A stretch of 64,000 bases of DNA, from positions 3,062,001 to 3,126,000 of the forward strand of contig NZ_CP095376.1 of the NCBI RefSeq assembly GCF_023008405.1, written 5' to 3'. Below, piece by piece: positions 18,034 to 26,744 of the stretch; within the stretch, counting starts at the first letter, position 1, and each line of letters begins with the position of its first letter. This stretch comes from Amycolatopsis sp. FBCC-B4732. GTDB taxonomy: Bacteria; Actinomycetota; Actinomycetes; Mycobacteriales; Pseudonocardiaceae. The position numbers and the translations under genes were made by a program. A model generated the notes under the pieces. The model did not search any database. It worked only from the letters and a program-made list of their open reading frames with translations, and was not told the DNA's origin.

Positions 18034-19017
18034 GTGTCCACCGCCCGCGCCGAACGGCTGGTCAACCTCGTGCTGGCCCTCCTGTCCACCCGGCAGTACC
18101 TGACCGCCGAGCGGATCCGCGGCATCGTGCCCGGTTACGGCGACGCGGCGAGCGACGAGGCCTACTTCCGGATGTTCGAGCGGGACAAGACCGAGCTCCG
18201 CGAACTCGGCATCCCCCTGGAGACCGGCCGCAACTCCGCGTTCGACGCCATCGAGGGCTACCGCATCGCCCGCCGCGACTACGAACTCGGCGAGATCGAC
18301 CTCGCCCCCGACGAAGCCGCCGCGGTCGCGCTCGCGTCGCGGCTGTGGGACTCGCCGGAGCTGACCGGCCAGGCGCAGGGCGCGCTGGTGAAGCTGCGCG
18401 CGGCCGGCCTGGAGGTCGACGACCAGGCGCCCACCGTCGTCGAACCGCGGGTGCGTGCCGAACCGGCGTTCGGGCCGCTGCTGGCCGCGGTCCAGAGCGG
18501 GCAGGCCGTGCGCTTCGAATACCGCCGCAGCGGCTCGCCCGAACGCATCATGCGCACGCTCGAGCCGTGGGGCGTGGTGTCGTGGCGGGCCCGCTGGTAC
18601 GTCGTCGGGCACGACCGCGACCGCGGCGCCACCCGCTGCTTCCGCCTCTCCCGCGTCACCGGCCAGGTCCGCCCGGTCGGCAAGCCCGGCGAGGTGCGCC
18701 GCCCCGAGGGCGTCAACCTGCTCAAGCTCGTCACGGCCACCGGCGGCAGCGAACCCGCGCCGGTCACCACCGCCCGGGTCTGGGTCGCCGACGGCCGCGC
18801 CGCGGGCGTCCGCCGCCGCGGCACCGTGGTGGGGCGCGCGACCGTCGACGGCGATGAAGGCGACCTGGTCGAGATCGGCCTGCTCTACCCGGAGTCGGCG
18901 GCCGACTGGATCAGCGCGCAGGGACCCGACGTCGTCGTCCTCGAACCGGACGTGCTGGCGAAGTCGGTCCAGGACCGGCTGGAAGCCGTCGTCGCCCGGC
19001 AGGTGAGCGCGCTGTGA
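18034..19017 (+). CDS. pafB: PafB, WYL-domain transcriptional regulator
   Basis: A 327-residue protein with an N-terminal winged HTH and a WYL domain in the centre (TLEPWGVVSWRARWYVVGHD). In mycobacteria PafB and PafC form a heterodimer that activates the LexA-independent DNA damage response, with WYL domains thought to sense DNA fragments. The pair is encoded beside pafA here as there, although the regulators do not act in pupylation itself. GTG 18034 is the first start after the HxlR stop. Its TGA overlaps the GTG of pafC. Confidence 0.95.
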   Translation: MSTARAERLVNLVLALLSTRQYLTAERIRGIVPGYGDAASDEAYFRMFERDKTELRELGIPLETGRNSAFDAIEGYRIARRDYELGEIDLAPDEAAAVALASRLWDSPELTGQAQGALVKLRAAGLEVDDQAPTVVEPRVRAEPAFGPLLAAVQSGQAVRFEYRRSGSPERIMRTLEPWGVVSWRARWYVVGHDRDRGATRCFRLSRVTGQVRPVGKPGEVRRPEGVNLLKLVTATGGSEPAPVTTARVWVADGRAAGVRRRGTVVGRATVDGDEGDLVEIGLLYPESAADWISAQGPDVVVLEPDVLAKSVQDRLEAVVARQVSAL

Positions 19018-19994
19018 GCGGGTCCACCGACCGGATGCCGAGACTGCTCGCGCTCGTGCCGTACCTGCTGGCGCGCCCCGGCATCCGCATCGACGAGGCG
19101 GCGCACGACTTCGACGTCACGCCGAAGCAGCTGCGCAAGGACCTCGAGCTGCTGTGGATGTGCGGGCTGCCCGGCTACGGGCCCGGCGACCTGATCGACC
19201 TGTCCTTCGAAGGCGACACGATCGTCGTCACCCACGACGCCGGCATGAACCGCCCGCTGCGGCTCACCGGCGGTGAGGCGACCGCGCTGCTCGTGGCGCT
19301 GCGGGCGCTGGCCGAAACGCCGGGCGTGGTCGACGGCGACGCCGTCCGCCGCTCCATCGCCAAGATCGAGGCCGCGGCGGGGCAGGCGCAGCCCGCCGGC
19401 GTGGTCGTCGGCGGGGGAGTGCGCGAGGGCGAGAAGACCGCGCGGACCCGCGAGCAGGTCGCCCGGGCCCTGCAGGACGGCCGGGCGCTGCGGATCCGCT
19501 ACTACACCGCGTCGAAGGACCAGATCACCGAGCGCACGGTCGACCCGATGCGGCTGCTGATCGTCCAGGCGGTCGGCTACCTCGAAGCCTGGTGCCGCCG
19601 CGCCGAGGGCGTCCGGCTGTTCCGGCTCGACCGGATCGACGAGCTCACGGTCCTCGGCGAGCCGTCGCGGCCGCCCGCGCACGCCCACCCGACCGACATC
19701 TCCGACGGTGTCTTCCGCCAGCGTCCCGATCAGCGGGAGGCGGTGCTGGTCCTCGACCCGGATGCACGCTGGGTAGCCGAGTACTACCCGTGCGAGGAGC
19801 TCGACGAGCTCGCGGGCGGCCGGCTGCGGATCCGGATGCGCTACGCCGACCAGTCCTGGATGGTGCGCCTGGTGCTCGGCCAGGGCGGGGAAGTGCTGGT
19901 CGAGAGTCCGGCGGACCTCGCGTCCGAAGTCGGCCGCCGCGCCGCCGACGCGGTGGCCCGAGCCCGTCACCTTCCGTCAACCTGTGACCACTAG
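19014..19994 (+). CDS. pafC: PafC, WYL-domain transcriptional regulator
   Basis: A 326-residue partner and paralogue of PafB. The N-terminal HTH (RIDEAAHDFDVTPKQLRKDL) is followed by a WYL-type domain in which the motif is changed to VDPMRLLIVQAVGYLEAWCR. The start GTG 19014 forms a GTGA overlap with the pafB stop, implying coupled, near-stoichiometric synthesis, as expected for a heterodimer. It is followed directly by a small membrane protein and tatA-tatC, the same neighbours as in mycobacteria. Confidence 0.95.
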   Translation: MSGSTDRMPRLLALVPYLLARPGIRIDEAAHDFDVTPKQLRKDLELLWMCGLPGYGPGDLIDLSFEGDTIVVTHDAGMNRPLRLTGGEATALLVALRALAETPGVVDGDAVRRSIAKIEAAAGQAQPAGVVVGGGVREGEKTARTREQVARALQDGRALRIRYYTASKDQITERTVDPMRLLIVQAVGYLEAWCRRAEGVRLFRLDRIDELTVLGEPSRPPAHAHPTDISDGVFRQRPDQREAVLVLDPDARWVAEYYPCEELDELAGGRLRIRMRYADQSWMVRLVLGQGGEVLVESPADLASEVGRRAADAVARARHLPSTCDH

Positions 19995-19997
19995 GCT
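19992..19997 (+). promoter_or_regulatory. -10-like hexamer at the pafC stop
   Basis: TAGGCT overlaps the pafC TAG and ends 7 nt before GTG 20005, matching the arrangement before pafB exactly. It supports GTG 20005 as the leaderless start of the small membrane gene. Confidence 0.45.
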
Positions 19998-20004
19998 GGT
20001 GCGC

Positions 20005-20217
20005 GTGCCGTACCTGCCCACCGTCGTGCTCGCCGCGATCGGACTGCTGCTGCTCGTCGTCCTGCTGGTCCGGACCGTGAAGGTCTTGCGTGCCTTCCGG
20101 CAGACCGCAAGCATGGTGGCTACGAACACCCAGGACCGGACGGGGATGATCCGCGCCCGGTCGGCCGCGCTGCGCGTCGCTTTCGCGGAGCGCCGCCGGA
20201 AACCCGAAAACCAGTAA
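20005..20217 (+). CDS. Small single-pass membrane protein
   Basis: A 70-residue protein with one transmembrane helix (VVLAAIGLLLLVVLLVRTV) at the N-terminus and a basic cytoplasmic tail ending RRRKPENQ. Function is unknown; small membrane proteins often stand between pafC and tatA in actinobacteria. In-frame GTG codons at 19984 and 19999 would lengthen it by up to 7 residues; 20005 is preferred because a TAGGCT hexamer ends 7 nt before it. Confidence 0.65.
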   Translation: MPYLPTVVLAAIGLLLLVVLLVRTVKVLRAFRQTASMVATNTQDRTGMIRARSAALRVAFAERRRKPENQ

Positions 20218-20248
20218 CATCCCTACCAGACGCAGATAGGAGGCCACC

Positions 20249-20566
20249 ATGCTGAACGGATTGCAGCCGTGGCATTTGATCATCTTGGTGCTCGTCGTCG
20301 TGCTGCTGTTCGGGGCCAAGCGGCTTCCCGACGCGGCCCGGTCCATCGGCAAGTCCATGAAGATCTTCAAGGCCGAGACCAAGGACCTCACCGGCGACAA
20401 GGCCGCGGCGACCGAGGACGCGGAGCCGGTCGAGACGAAGCAGATCCCGGCCAAGCCCGTCGCACCGGCTTCGACCGACCAGCAGGTCGCCGACCTGCAG
20501 CGGCAGCTCGACGAGCTGAAGAAGCAGCAGCAGGCCGCCGACCAGCCGCAGAAGAACGCCAGCTGA
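20249..20566 (+). CDS. tatA: TatA, twin-arginine translocase subunit
   Basis: A 105-residue pore-forming component of the Tat pathway that moves folded proteins across the membrane. It has a short N-terminal helix ([13 protein letters not shown]), the conserved hinge FGAKRLPD and the amphipathic helix [15 protein letters not shown], followed by a Gln/Lys-rich tail. AGGAGG lies 6 nt before the ATG. A strong hairpin separates it from tatC, which could leave more tatA than tatC mRNA. Confidence 0.95.
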   Translation: MLNGLQPWHLIILVLVVVLLFGAKRLPDAARSIGKSMKIFKAETKDLTGDKAAATEDAEPVETKQIPAKPVAPASTDQQVADLQRQLDELKKQQQAADQPQKNAS

Positions 20567-20596
20567 GCGGCTAGGCCACACCCGGTCCCCGGTCCA

Positions 20597-20624
20597 CGGA
20601 GCGCGCCCGAAGCGGCGCGCTCCG
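20597..20624 (+). terminator. Hairpin between tatA and tatC
   Basis: GGAGCGCGCC (20598-20607) pairs perfectly with GGCGCGCTCC (20614-20623) around the loop CGAAGC, and one more C-G pair closes the base. With no gene boundary change of strand, it is more likely a partial terminator or mRNA-stabilising stem than a full stop. Confidence 0.65.
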
Positions 20625-20652
20625 GCGGACTCCGACGAGAACGGAACAACCC

Positions 20653-21624
20653 GTGGCGGAATCCGCCTCCGGAAACGGTGACAGCCGCCGGTCGAAGCGG
20701 CGCAAGCGCAGCCGTCGCGTGAACCCCGACGGCACGATGACGCTCATCGAGCACATCTACGAGTTCCGCCGCCGTCTCGGCTTCGCGATGCTCGCGGTCG
20801 TGCTCGGCGGGATCCTCGGGTTCATCTGGTTCGGCACCAAGGTCGGCCCGATTCCGTCGCTCGGCGACCTGGTGAAGGACCCGTACTGCGCCATCCCGCC
20901 GAACCGGCGGCTCGACAGCGCCGAAGGGTGCCGGCTGCTGCAGACCGTGCCGTTCGAGGCGTTCATGACGCAGCTGAAGGTCGGCATCGCGGCCGGTGCC
21001 GTGCTGCTCTCGCCGGCCTGGCTGTACCAGATCTGGGCGTTCATCGCGCCGGGGTTGTACAGCAAGGAGCGCAAGTACGCGCTGACGTTCGTCGGGTTCG
21101 CCTCGGTGCTGTTCGCCACGGGCGCCGTGCTCGCCTACATCCTCTTCCCGCACGCCCTGCAGCTGCTGATGGGCTTCGGGCAGGACGCGTTCGTCACCGC
21201 GCTCACCGCGGACAAGTACATCTCGTTCCTGCTGTCGCTGCTGATCATCTTCGGGATCAGTTTCGAGCTCCCGCTGCTGGTGGTGATGCTCAACCGCGTC
21301 GGCGTGGTCAAGTACGTGCAGCTGAAGAAGTGGCGGCGCGGCATCGTGTTCGCGCTGTTCGTCTTCGCGGCGTTCGCGACCCCCGGTTCCGACCCGTTCT
21401 CCATGCTCGGCCTGGCCGGTGCGCTCACCGTGCTGTTCGAGATCGCCGTGCAGATGGCCCGCTTCCACGACCGCAAGCTCGAAAAGTCCCGCGGCGACGA
21501 GGGCTGGGACAAGCTGGCCGACGACGAGGCCGCGCCGTTCGACTACACGCCGAGCACCGTCGACGACGAGCCGTCCACGCCGACCGCTTCCGGTGGCCGG
21601 TCGAGCACCGACGACGTCACGTAG
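20653..21624 (+). CDS. tatC: TatC, twin-arginine translocase receptor subunit
   Basis: A 323-residue six-helix membrane protein that recognises twin-arginine signal peptides. The conserved N-terminal MTLIEHIYEFRRRL and the first-loop PFEAFMTQLKVG (with the key Glu) are present, as is the FEIAVQMAR end. It has a 27-residue basic N-terminal extension and an acidic, disordered C-terminal tail of about 60 residues typical of actinobacterial forms. GTG 20653 is the start. Its TAG overlaps the GTG of the lipid kinase by one base. Confidence 0.95.
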   Translation: MAESASGNGDSRRSKRRKRSRRVNPDGTMTLIEHIYEFRRRLGFAMLAVVLGGILGFIWFGTKVGPIPSLGDLVKDPYCAIPPNRRLDSAEGCRLLQTVPFEAFMTQLKVGIAAGAVLLSPAWLYQIWAFIAPGLYSKERKYALTFVGFASVLFATGAVLAYILFPHALQLLMGFGQDAFVTALTADKYISFLLSLLIIFGISFELPLLVVMLNRVGVVKYVQLKKWRRGIVFALFVFAAFATPGSDPFSMLGLAGALTVLFEIAVQMARFHDRKLEKSRGDEGWDKLADDEAAPFDYTPSTVDDEPSTPTASGGRSSTDDVT

Positions 21625-22505
21625 TGGGGATCCACGCCGCGCTCGCCGTGCACCCGGCCTCGGGGCACGGCGCCGCCGCCCGGATCGCCGACACGGTCGC
21701 GGAGCGGCTGCGGGCCGCCGTCGACCGGCTCGACGTGCTGGTCGCCAACTCCGTCGAGGAGTCCCGCGAGCTGATGCGGACCTCCCACGACGCGGGCCTG
21801 GACGTGCTGATCGTCCTCGGCGGTGACGGCGCCGCCCACCAGGGCGTCCAGTTCTGCGCCAGCCACGACGTGGCCCTCGGCCTGGTCCCGGCGGGCACCG
21901 GCAACGACTTCGCCCGCGCCCTCGGCGTCCCGGCCGAGCCGTTGGCGGCGGTCGACGCGCTGGTGGCGGCCCTGAAATCGGGCGCGCGGCGGCGGCTCGA
22001 CCTCGGCCGGATCGGCGACACCTGGTTCGCGACCGTCCTGTGCGCCGGCTTCGACGCGAGCGTCAACGAACGCGCCAACCGGATGCGCTGGCCGTCCGGG
22101 CCCCGCCGCTACGACCTGGCGATCCTGGCCGAGCTGGCGTCCTTCCGCTCCCGCCCGGTGGTCATCGACACCGGCACCGCGCGGATCGAGCTCGACGCGA
22201 CCCTGGTCGCGATCGGCAACACGCGCTTCTACGGCGGCGGCGTCCCGATCTGCCCCACGGCCGACCCCGAGGACGGCGTCTTCGACGTGACGATCATCGG
22301 CCACGCCACCCGCCGCGGCCTGATGCGGATGCTCCCGGGCCTGCGCACGGGCAAGCACGTCACCCACCCGGCGGTCCGCACGCTGCGCGCCCGCTCGGTC
22401 GCCCTGACCGGCAACAGCTGGCCCGCGTACGCCGACGGCGAGCCCCAGGGCACGGTCCCGGTGACGGTCAGCTGCGTCCCGGGCGCCCTGACGGTGCTCG
22501 CTTAG
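21624..22505 (+). CDS. Diacylglycerol-kinase-family lipid kinase
   Basis: A 293-residue enzyme with the catalytic GGDGAAHQG (family GGDGT variant) and the ATP-site PAGTGNDFARALG. It would phosphorylate diacylglycerol or a related lipid, returning it to phosphatidate for envelope synthesis. The start GTG 21624 shares its first base with the end of the tatC TAG. The stop TAG at 22503-22505 is completed by the first base of the inserted IS element; without the insertion the same codon would still be TAG. Confidence 0.92.
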   Translation: MGIHAALAVHPASGHGAAARIADTVAERLRAAVDRLDVLVANSVEESRELMRTSHDAGLDVLIVLGGDGAAHQGVQFCASHDVALGLVPAGTGNDFARALGVPAEPLAAVDALVAALKSGARRRLDLGRIGDTWFATVLCAGFDASVNERANRMRWPSGPRRYDLAILAELASFRSRPVVIDTGTARIELDATLVAIGNTRFYGGGVPICPTADPEDGVFDVTIIGHATRRGLMRMLPGLRTGKHVTHPAVRTLRARSVALTGNSWPAYADGEPQGTVPVTVSCVPGALTVLA

Positions 22506-23083
22506 GGCCAGTTTCTCGTTGATCGCCGCGACGTGCACAGTCGCCTCGTAGCGAACCGCGAGCTTGTCGAACCGCGTGGCCACGCCCCGGTTGATCTCAC
22601 ACTCGAACGCGTGCCGCTGCTTGTAGATCTGCGGATCGAACGCGGGTGGCCGTCCACCGCCGGCACGGTGATCTTGATCCCGGCCAATACCGCCTCGAAC
22701 TGCGGCGAATCACCTCGCTGCCCCACGGTCACCAGCAGCGAGAGTGGTTTGTGTCCTTGCTCGGTGGCCAGGTGCAGCTTGGTGGTCCAGCCGCCCCGCG
22801 GCCGGCCCAGCGCGTGATCGGCCGGCTCGGGCGCCGGCGGCGTGCTGGGTGGGCCCGGTTGATCGTGGAATCGACGCTGACGTCCCAGATGATCAGCCCG
22901 GCGGCATCCGCCCGGGTCTGCAACGCCGCCAGGATCAGCGCCCACACCGGTGCGCTGCCGGCGCCGGAACAGGCCGTAGACGGTTTGCCAGCAGCCGATG
23001 CGGGCGGGACGTCACGCCAGGGCGAGCCGACCACGAGGTCCCCGGTGTTCTCGATCTTCTTGGTCGTTGATCGATACAGGCCC
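22505..23083 (-). mobile_element. Internally deleted IS5-like insertion sequence (579 bp)
   Basis: The element runs from GGGCCAGTTTC (22505) to the inverted end whose complement is GGGCCTGTATC (ends 23083), giving imperfect terminal repeats (9 of 11). A TA flanks each side (22503-22504 and 23084-23085), a 2-bp target duplication. It sits exactly in the overlap of the stop codons of the two convergent neighbour genes. Related full-length elements are about 0.8 kb or more, so this copy is shortened while both ends remain. Family assignment rests on transposase fragments only. Confidence 0.8.
22511..23062 (-). pseudogene. IS5-like DDE transposase remnant, frameshifted and deleted
   Basis: Pieces of one transposase lie in different minus-strand frames: VGSPWRDV then WQTVYGLFRR (near 23030-22960), WALILAALQTRADAAG with the first catalytic Asp in WDVSVDSTINRAH (to about 22850), GGWTTKLHLATEQGHKPLS (about 22800), then FECEINR and ATRFDKLAVRYEATVH near the end. 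At least three frame changes occur, and the middle segment that should carry the second catalytic Asp (DKAYSS-type) is missing after FEAVLAGIK. It cannot encode an active enzyme; mobilisation in trans by a complete relative remains possible. Confidence 0.82.
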
Positions 23084-23658
23084 TAGCTGTCGTAGCCGCC
23101 CGCGCGGGCTACCAGCTGGCGGAAGTGGGCCGGGGTCAGCAGCCGTCCCGTGTCGGCGAAGTACACCCCGCCGCAGCGGTGGCAGAACCAGCCCTGCTCC
23201 CACACCTGCTGGGCCGCCGGCACGCCCTTCTGCTGCTTGCGGTGCGCCCGCACGCGGCGGACGTAGAGCCAGACCAGCACGCCCACGGCGAGGTACACCC
23301 CGAACGCCGGCAGCGAGAGCACCGCGTAGCCCAGCGCCCGGGCACCCTCCCCGCCGGGCGGCGGGTCGTCGGCCGCCGAGAACGGCAGCAGCAGGAAACA
23401 GCCGCCGACCAGCGCCAGCACGATCACGGCCGCCATCAGGCCGCCGCTGCGGCGCGGTGGGGGAAAGGGGTCGAGGGAGCGGGCGACCGCGGTGACCGAG
23501 ATCCCGCTGACCTGGCTGTGCGTGTAGACGACGCTGTCGCCGGCGGGGACGGCGACCATCGGGCCCTGGCCGCGGTAGAAGGAGTGCCCGCCGTGGTAGA
23601 CCGCCGGCACGTGCTGCACCTGGTCCAGCTGCCCGCAGCTCGGGCACGGTTCGGTCAT
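23083..23658 (-). CDS. Zinc-ribbon-flanked two-pass membrane protein
   Basis: A 191-residue protein I cannot assign. It starts MTEPCPSCGQLD, with a CxxC, and has two hydrophobic helices in the middle (AAVIVLALVGGCFLLLPF and AVLSLPAFGVYLAVGVLVWL) and a second CxxC (WFCHRCGGVYF) near the end; the two CxxC pairs on the cytoplasmic side could form one zinc ribbon. ATG 23658 is used because AAGGAGG lies 5 nt upstream; the longer frame would translate the 21-bp repeat. Its stop codon is completed by the terminal base of the IS element. It is divergent from helY. Confidence 0.8.
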   Translation of the reverse strand: MTEPCPSCGQLDQVQHVPAVYHGGHSFYRGQGPMVAVPAGDSVVYTHSQVSGISVTAVARSLDPFPPPRRSGGLMAAVIVLALVGGCFLLLPFSAADDPPPGGEGARALGYAVLSLPAFGVYLAVGVLVWLYVRRVRAHRKQQKGVPAAQQVWEQGWFCHRCGGVYFADTGRLLTPAHFRQLVARAGGYDS

Positions 23659-23720
23659 CGGGACCTCCTTCCGCCGCTCCGACGCACCCGCCGGCGATCC
23701 GGTTCCCGGTGCAGATTCAT

Positions 23721-23741
23721 GTGTATAACGCCCTATACCGC
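23721..23741. repeat. 21-bp repeat, copy 2
   Basis: Exact copy, core 23723-23738, placed between the divergent zinc-ribbon gene (start 23658) and helY (start 23807). TATAC on both strands would give each gene a -10-like element with a leader of roughly 60 nt. Confidence 0.7.
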
Positions 23742-23806
23742 GGGGCACGCCACGCCGTCGGTCACGCGGCGTGCGGAACGACGGGGAGGTGTGAAACCCT
23801 GACGAG

Positions 23807-26584
23807 GTGGCCAGTAGCCCTTCTCCGTCCCCGGCCGAGGCCTATGCGGCCTCCTCGCGCCGTGGGAAGTACCCCCAGCTGACGCGCTTCGCCGCGGAGG
23901 CGTCCTTCGAGTTCGACGATTTCCAGATCCGGGGGTGCGAAGCCCTCGAAGGCGGCCACGGTGTGCTGGTCTGCGCGCCCACCGGGGCGGGCAAGACCGT
24001 CGTCGGCGAGTTCGCCGTGCACCTGGCGCTGGCCGAGGGCCGCAAGTGCTTCTACACCACGCCGATCAAGGCGCTGTCGAACCAGAAGTACACCGACCTG
24101 GTCGCGCGCCACGGCGCCGACGCCGTCGGCCTGCTGACCGGGGACTCCTCGATCAACGGCAACGCCCAGGTGGTCGTGATGACCACCGAGGTGCTGCGGA
24201 ACATGCTCTACGCCGGCTCCTCGACGATCACCGACCTCGGTTACGTCGTCATGGACGAGGTCCACTACCTCGCCGACCGGTTCCGCGGCGCGGTCTGGGA
24301 AGAGGTGATCCTGCACCTGCCCGAGCACGTCCGCGTGGTCGGGCTGTCGGCGACCGTCAGCAACGCCGAGGAGTTCGGCGAGTGGCTGGTCGAGGTGCGC
24401 GGCGACACCACGGTCGTCGTCGACGAGCACCGGCCGGTGCCGCTGTGGCAGCACATGCTGGTCGGGAACCGGCTGCTGGACCTTTTCGCCGGCGAAGACG
24501 TCCACCTGCCCGGCGCCGAACTGCGGATCAACCCGACCCTGCTGCGCCGCACCGAGGAGATCGGCCGCCAGTACGCGCCGGCCGGGTTCCGCGGGCCGCG
24601 CGGGCGCCGGGGTGCGCCGTCGCGGATGCCGCGGTTCCGGCCGCCGTCGCGCGTCGAGGTCGTCGAGCAGCTGGACCGGGCCGGGCTGCTGCCGGCGATC
24701 GTGTTCATCTTCTCCCGTGCGGGCTGTGACGCCGCGGTGGCGCAGTGCGTGCGGTCCGGGCTGCGGCTGAACGGTCCCGGCGAGGTCGAGGAGATCCGCC
24801 GGGTGATCGACGCGCGGACGTCGGAGCTGCCCGAGGGCGATCTAGGCGTGCTCGGCTACTGGGAGTGGCGGGAAGCGCTTGAGCGCGGCATCGCCGGGCA
24901 CCACGCCGGGCTGCTGCCGGCGTTCAAGGAGACCGTCGAGGAGCTGTTCGTCCGCGGCTTGGTGAAGGTCGTGTTCGCGACCGAGACCCTGGCGCTGGGG
25001 ATCAACATGCCGGCGCGCACCGTCGTGCTGGAACGCCTGGTGAAGTACAACGGCGAAGCGCACGTCGACCTGACGCCGGGGGAGTACACGCAGCTGACCG
25101 GCCGGGCCGGGCGGCGCGGGATCGACGTCGAGGGCCACGCGGTGGTCGCGTGGCAGCCCGGGGTGGACCCGAAGCAGGTCGCCGGGCTCGCGTCGACCCG
25201 GACCTACCCGCTGCGGTCGTCGTTCCGGCCGGGCTACAACATGGCCGTGAACCTGGTCGCGCAGGTCGGCGCGGCCGAGGCGCGGGAGCTGCTGGAGCAG
25301 TCGTTCGCGCAGTTCCAGGCCGACCGGTCGGTGGTCGGCACGGCGCGCCGGATCGAGCGGAACAAGGAAGCCCTCAAGGGGTACGCGGCCGCCATCACCG
25401 GTGACTTCGACGAGATGCTGGAGTACGTCGAGCTGCGGGCGAAGATCTCGGCGCGGGAGAAGGCGCTGTCGCGGCAGAACACGTCGGCGCGGCGGGCGGG
25501 GACCGCGGAGTCGCTGGAGAAGCTGCGCAAGGGGGACGTCATCGCGGTGCCCGCGGGGCGCCGCGCCGGGCTCGCCGTGGTGGTGGACCCGGGGCTGGAC
25601 CCGATCCGCGAACCGCGTCCGGTCGTGGTGACCGAGGACCGCTGGTCCGGGCCGCTTTCGGTGGCCGACTTCCCGGCGCCGGTCGAGGCGCTGGGGCACA
25701 TCAAGCTGCCGCGGCACATCGAGCTGCGTTCGCCGAAGACCCGGCGCGACATCGCTTCGACGCTGCGCAACGCCGGGATTTCGTTGCCGGGCAGGCAGAA
25801 GCGGCGGTCCGGGGCCAACGAGGACGGCGAGCTGGCCGCGCTGCGGCGGGCCCTGCGCGCCCACCCGGGCCACGGGCTGGCCGAGCGCGAGGCGAACCTG
25901 CGCTGGGTCGAGCGGTACCAGCGGCTGACCGCGGAAACCCAGCAGCTGGAACGGAAGGTGGCCGCGACCACGCACTCGCTGGCGCGCGCGTTCGACCGGA
26001 TCCTGGCGCTGCTGGGTGAGCGCGGGTACCTGGGCCCGGAGTCGGCCGGGGACGGCGAAGACCGCGTCACCGAGCACGGCCGGCGCCTGACCCGGCTCTA
26101 CAGCGAGTCCGATCTGCTGGCCGCCGAGTGCATCCGGCACGGCGTGTGGCGTGGTCTCGGCCCGGCCGAACTCGCCGCCGTCGTCTCCACGCTGGTGTTC
26201 GAGGCGCGCCGGGACACCGCGGGCGAGTCGCGGCTGCCCGGGGGCGCGGTGCCCGAGGCGTGGCAGGAGACGGTGCGGCTGTGGGTGGAGCTGACCGAGG
26301 ACGAGCGGCGCCACCGGCTCGACCGCACGCGTGAGCCCGACGCCGGGTTCGCGTGGCCGGTCTACCGGTGGGCGCGCGGCGAATCGCTGGAGAAGGTGCT
26401 CACGGCGGCCGAGGCGAACGGGCAGGAGCTGTCGGCGGGTGACTTCGTGCGGTGGTCGCGCCAGGTGATCGACCTGCTCGACCAGATCCGGGACGTGCTG
26501 GGCAAGGCCGACCCGGTGGGCGCGGCGGCGGCCGACGCGGTGAAGGCGCTGCGCCGTGGTGTCGTGGCCGCGGGCGCCGCGTGA
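23807..26584 (+). CDS. helY: HelY-like Ski2-family DEVH RNA/DNA helicase
   Basis: A 925-residue superfamily 2 helicase orthologous by context to M. tuberculosis HelY (next to tatC). Motifs: Q-like DFQIRGCEALE, Walker A APTGAGKT (57-64), DEVH (150-153), SAT in GLSATVSNA, and motif VI QLTGRAGRRGID. The long C-terminal part after about residue 520 carries the Ski2/Mtr4-type arch and helical bundle. It probably remodels RNA during decay or processing, though the bacterial role is not well settled. GTG 23807 is the start; no clear ribosome site lies close to it. Confidence 0.93.
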   Translation: MASSPSPSPAEAYAASSRRGKYPQLTRFAAEASFEFDDFQIRGCEALEGGHGVLVCAPTGAGKTVVGEFAVHLALAEGRKCFYTTPIKALSNQKYTDLVARHGADAVGLLTGDSSINGNAQVVVMTTEVLRNMLYAGSSTITDLGYVVMDEVHYLADRFRGAVWEEVILHLPEHVRVVGLSATVSNAEEFGEWLVEVRGDTTVVVDEHRPVPLWQHMLVGNRLLDLFAGEDVHLPGAELRINPTLLRRTEEIGRQYAPAGFRGPRGRRGAPSRMPRFRPPSRVEVVEQLDRAGLLPAIVFIFSRAGCDAAVAQCVRSGLRLNGPGEVEEIRRVIDARTSELPEGDLGVLGYWEWREALERGIAGHHAGLLPAFKETVEELFVRGLVKVVFATETLALGINMPARTVVLERLVKYNGEAHVDLTPGEYTQLTGRAGRRGIDVEGHAVVAWQPGVDPKQVAGLASTRTYPLRSSFRPGYNMAVNLVAQVGAAEARELLEQSFAQFQADRSVVGTARRIERNKEALKGYAAAITGDFDEMLEYVELRAKISAREKALSRQNTSARRAGTAESLEKLRKGDVIAVPAGRRAGLAVVVDPGLDPIREPRPVVVTEDRWSGPLSVADFPAPVEALGHIKLPRHIELRSPKTRRDIASTLRNAGISLPGRQKRRSGANEDGELAALRRALRAHPGHGLAEREANLRWVERYQRLTAETQQLERKVAATTHSLARAFDRILALLGERGYLGPESAGDGEDRVTEHGRRLTRLYSESDLLAAECIRHGVWRGLGPAELAAVVSTLVFEARRDTAGESRLPGGAVPEAWQETVRLWVELTEDERRHRLDRTREPDAGFAWPVYRWARGESLEKVLTAAEANGQELSAGDFVRWSRQVIDLLDQIRDVLGKADPVGAAAADAVKALRRGVVAAGAA

Positions 26585-26744
26585 ACTCCGTGTTAGGCCT
26601 GCTCGGACGGGGCACAACGGTGAGCGTGGGACACGTGTGCTCGGGTCCGACCTGTGGTTGGATCGCGGGGAACACCGTGCGTACGCGGCTTTACGGCGGT
26701 TTCGGGGTGGAGAGCCAGTTGAGCGAAGCAGGCGGAGGCAGACG

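Larger units (their letters stand above)
19014..20000 (+). other. pafC region including overlap with the next small gene
   Basis: The pafC coding frame ends at 19994 and the possible longer start of the small membrane gene (GTG 19984 or 19999) lies across its stop; a TAGGCT hexamer at 19992-19997 covers the same bases. The overlap makes the exact start of the small gene uncertain and is described in those entries. Confidence 0.4.

Noticed and set aside
20928..22505. A longer lipid-kinase gene starting inside tatC
   Set aside because: The first 230 residues are an alternate frame of tatC; GTG 21624 begins exactly where the kinase fold begins.
22505..23083. An active transposase
   Set aside because: Several frames and a missing catalytic segment make it a remnant, even though both ends survive.
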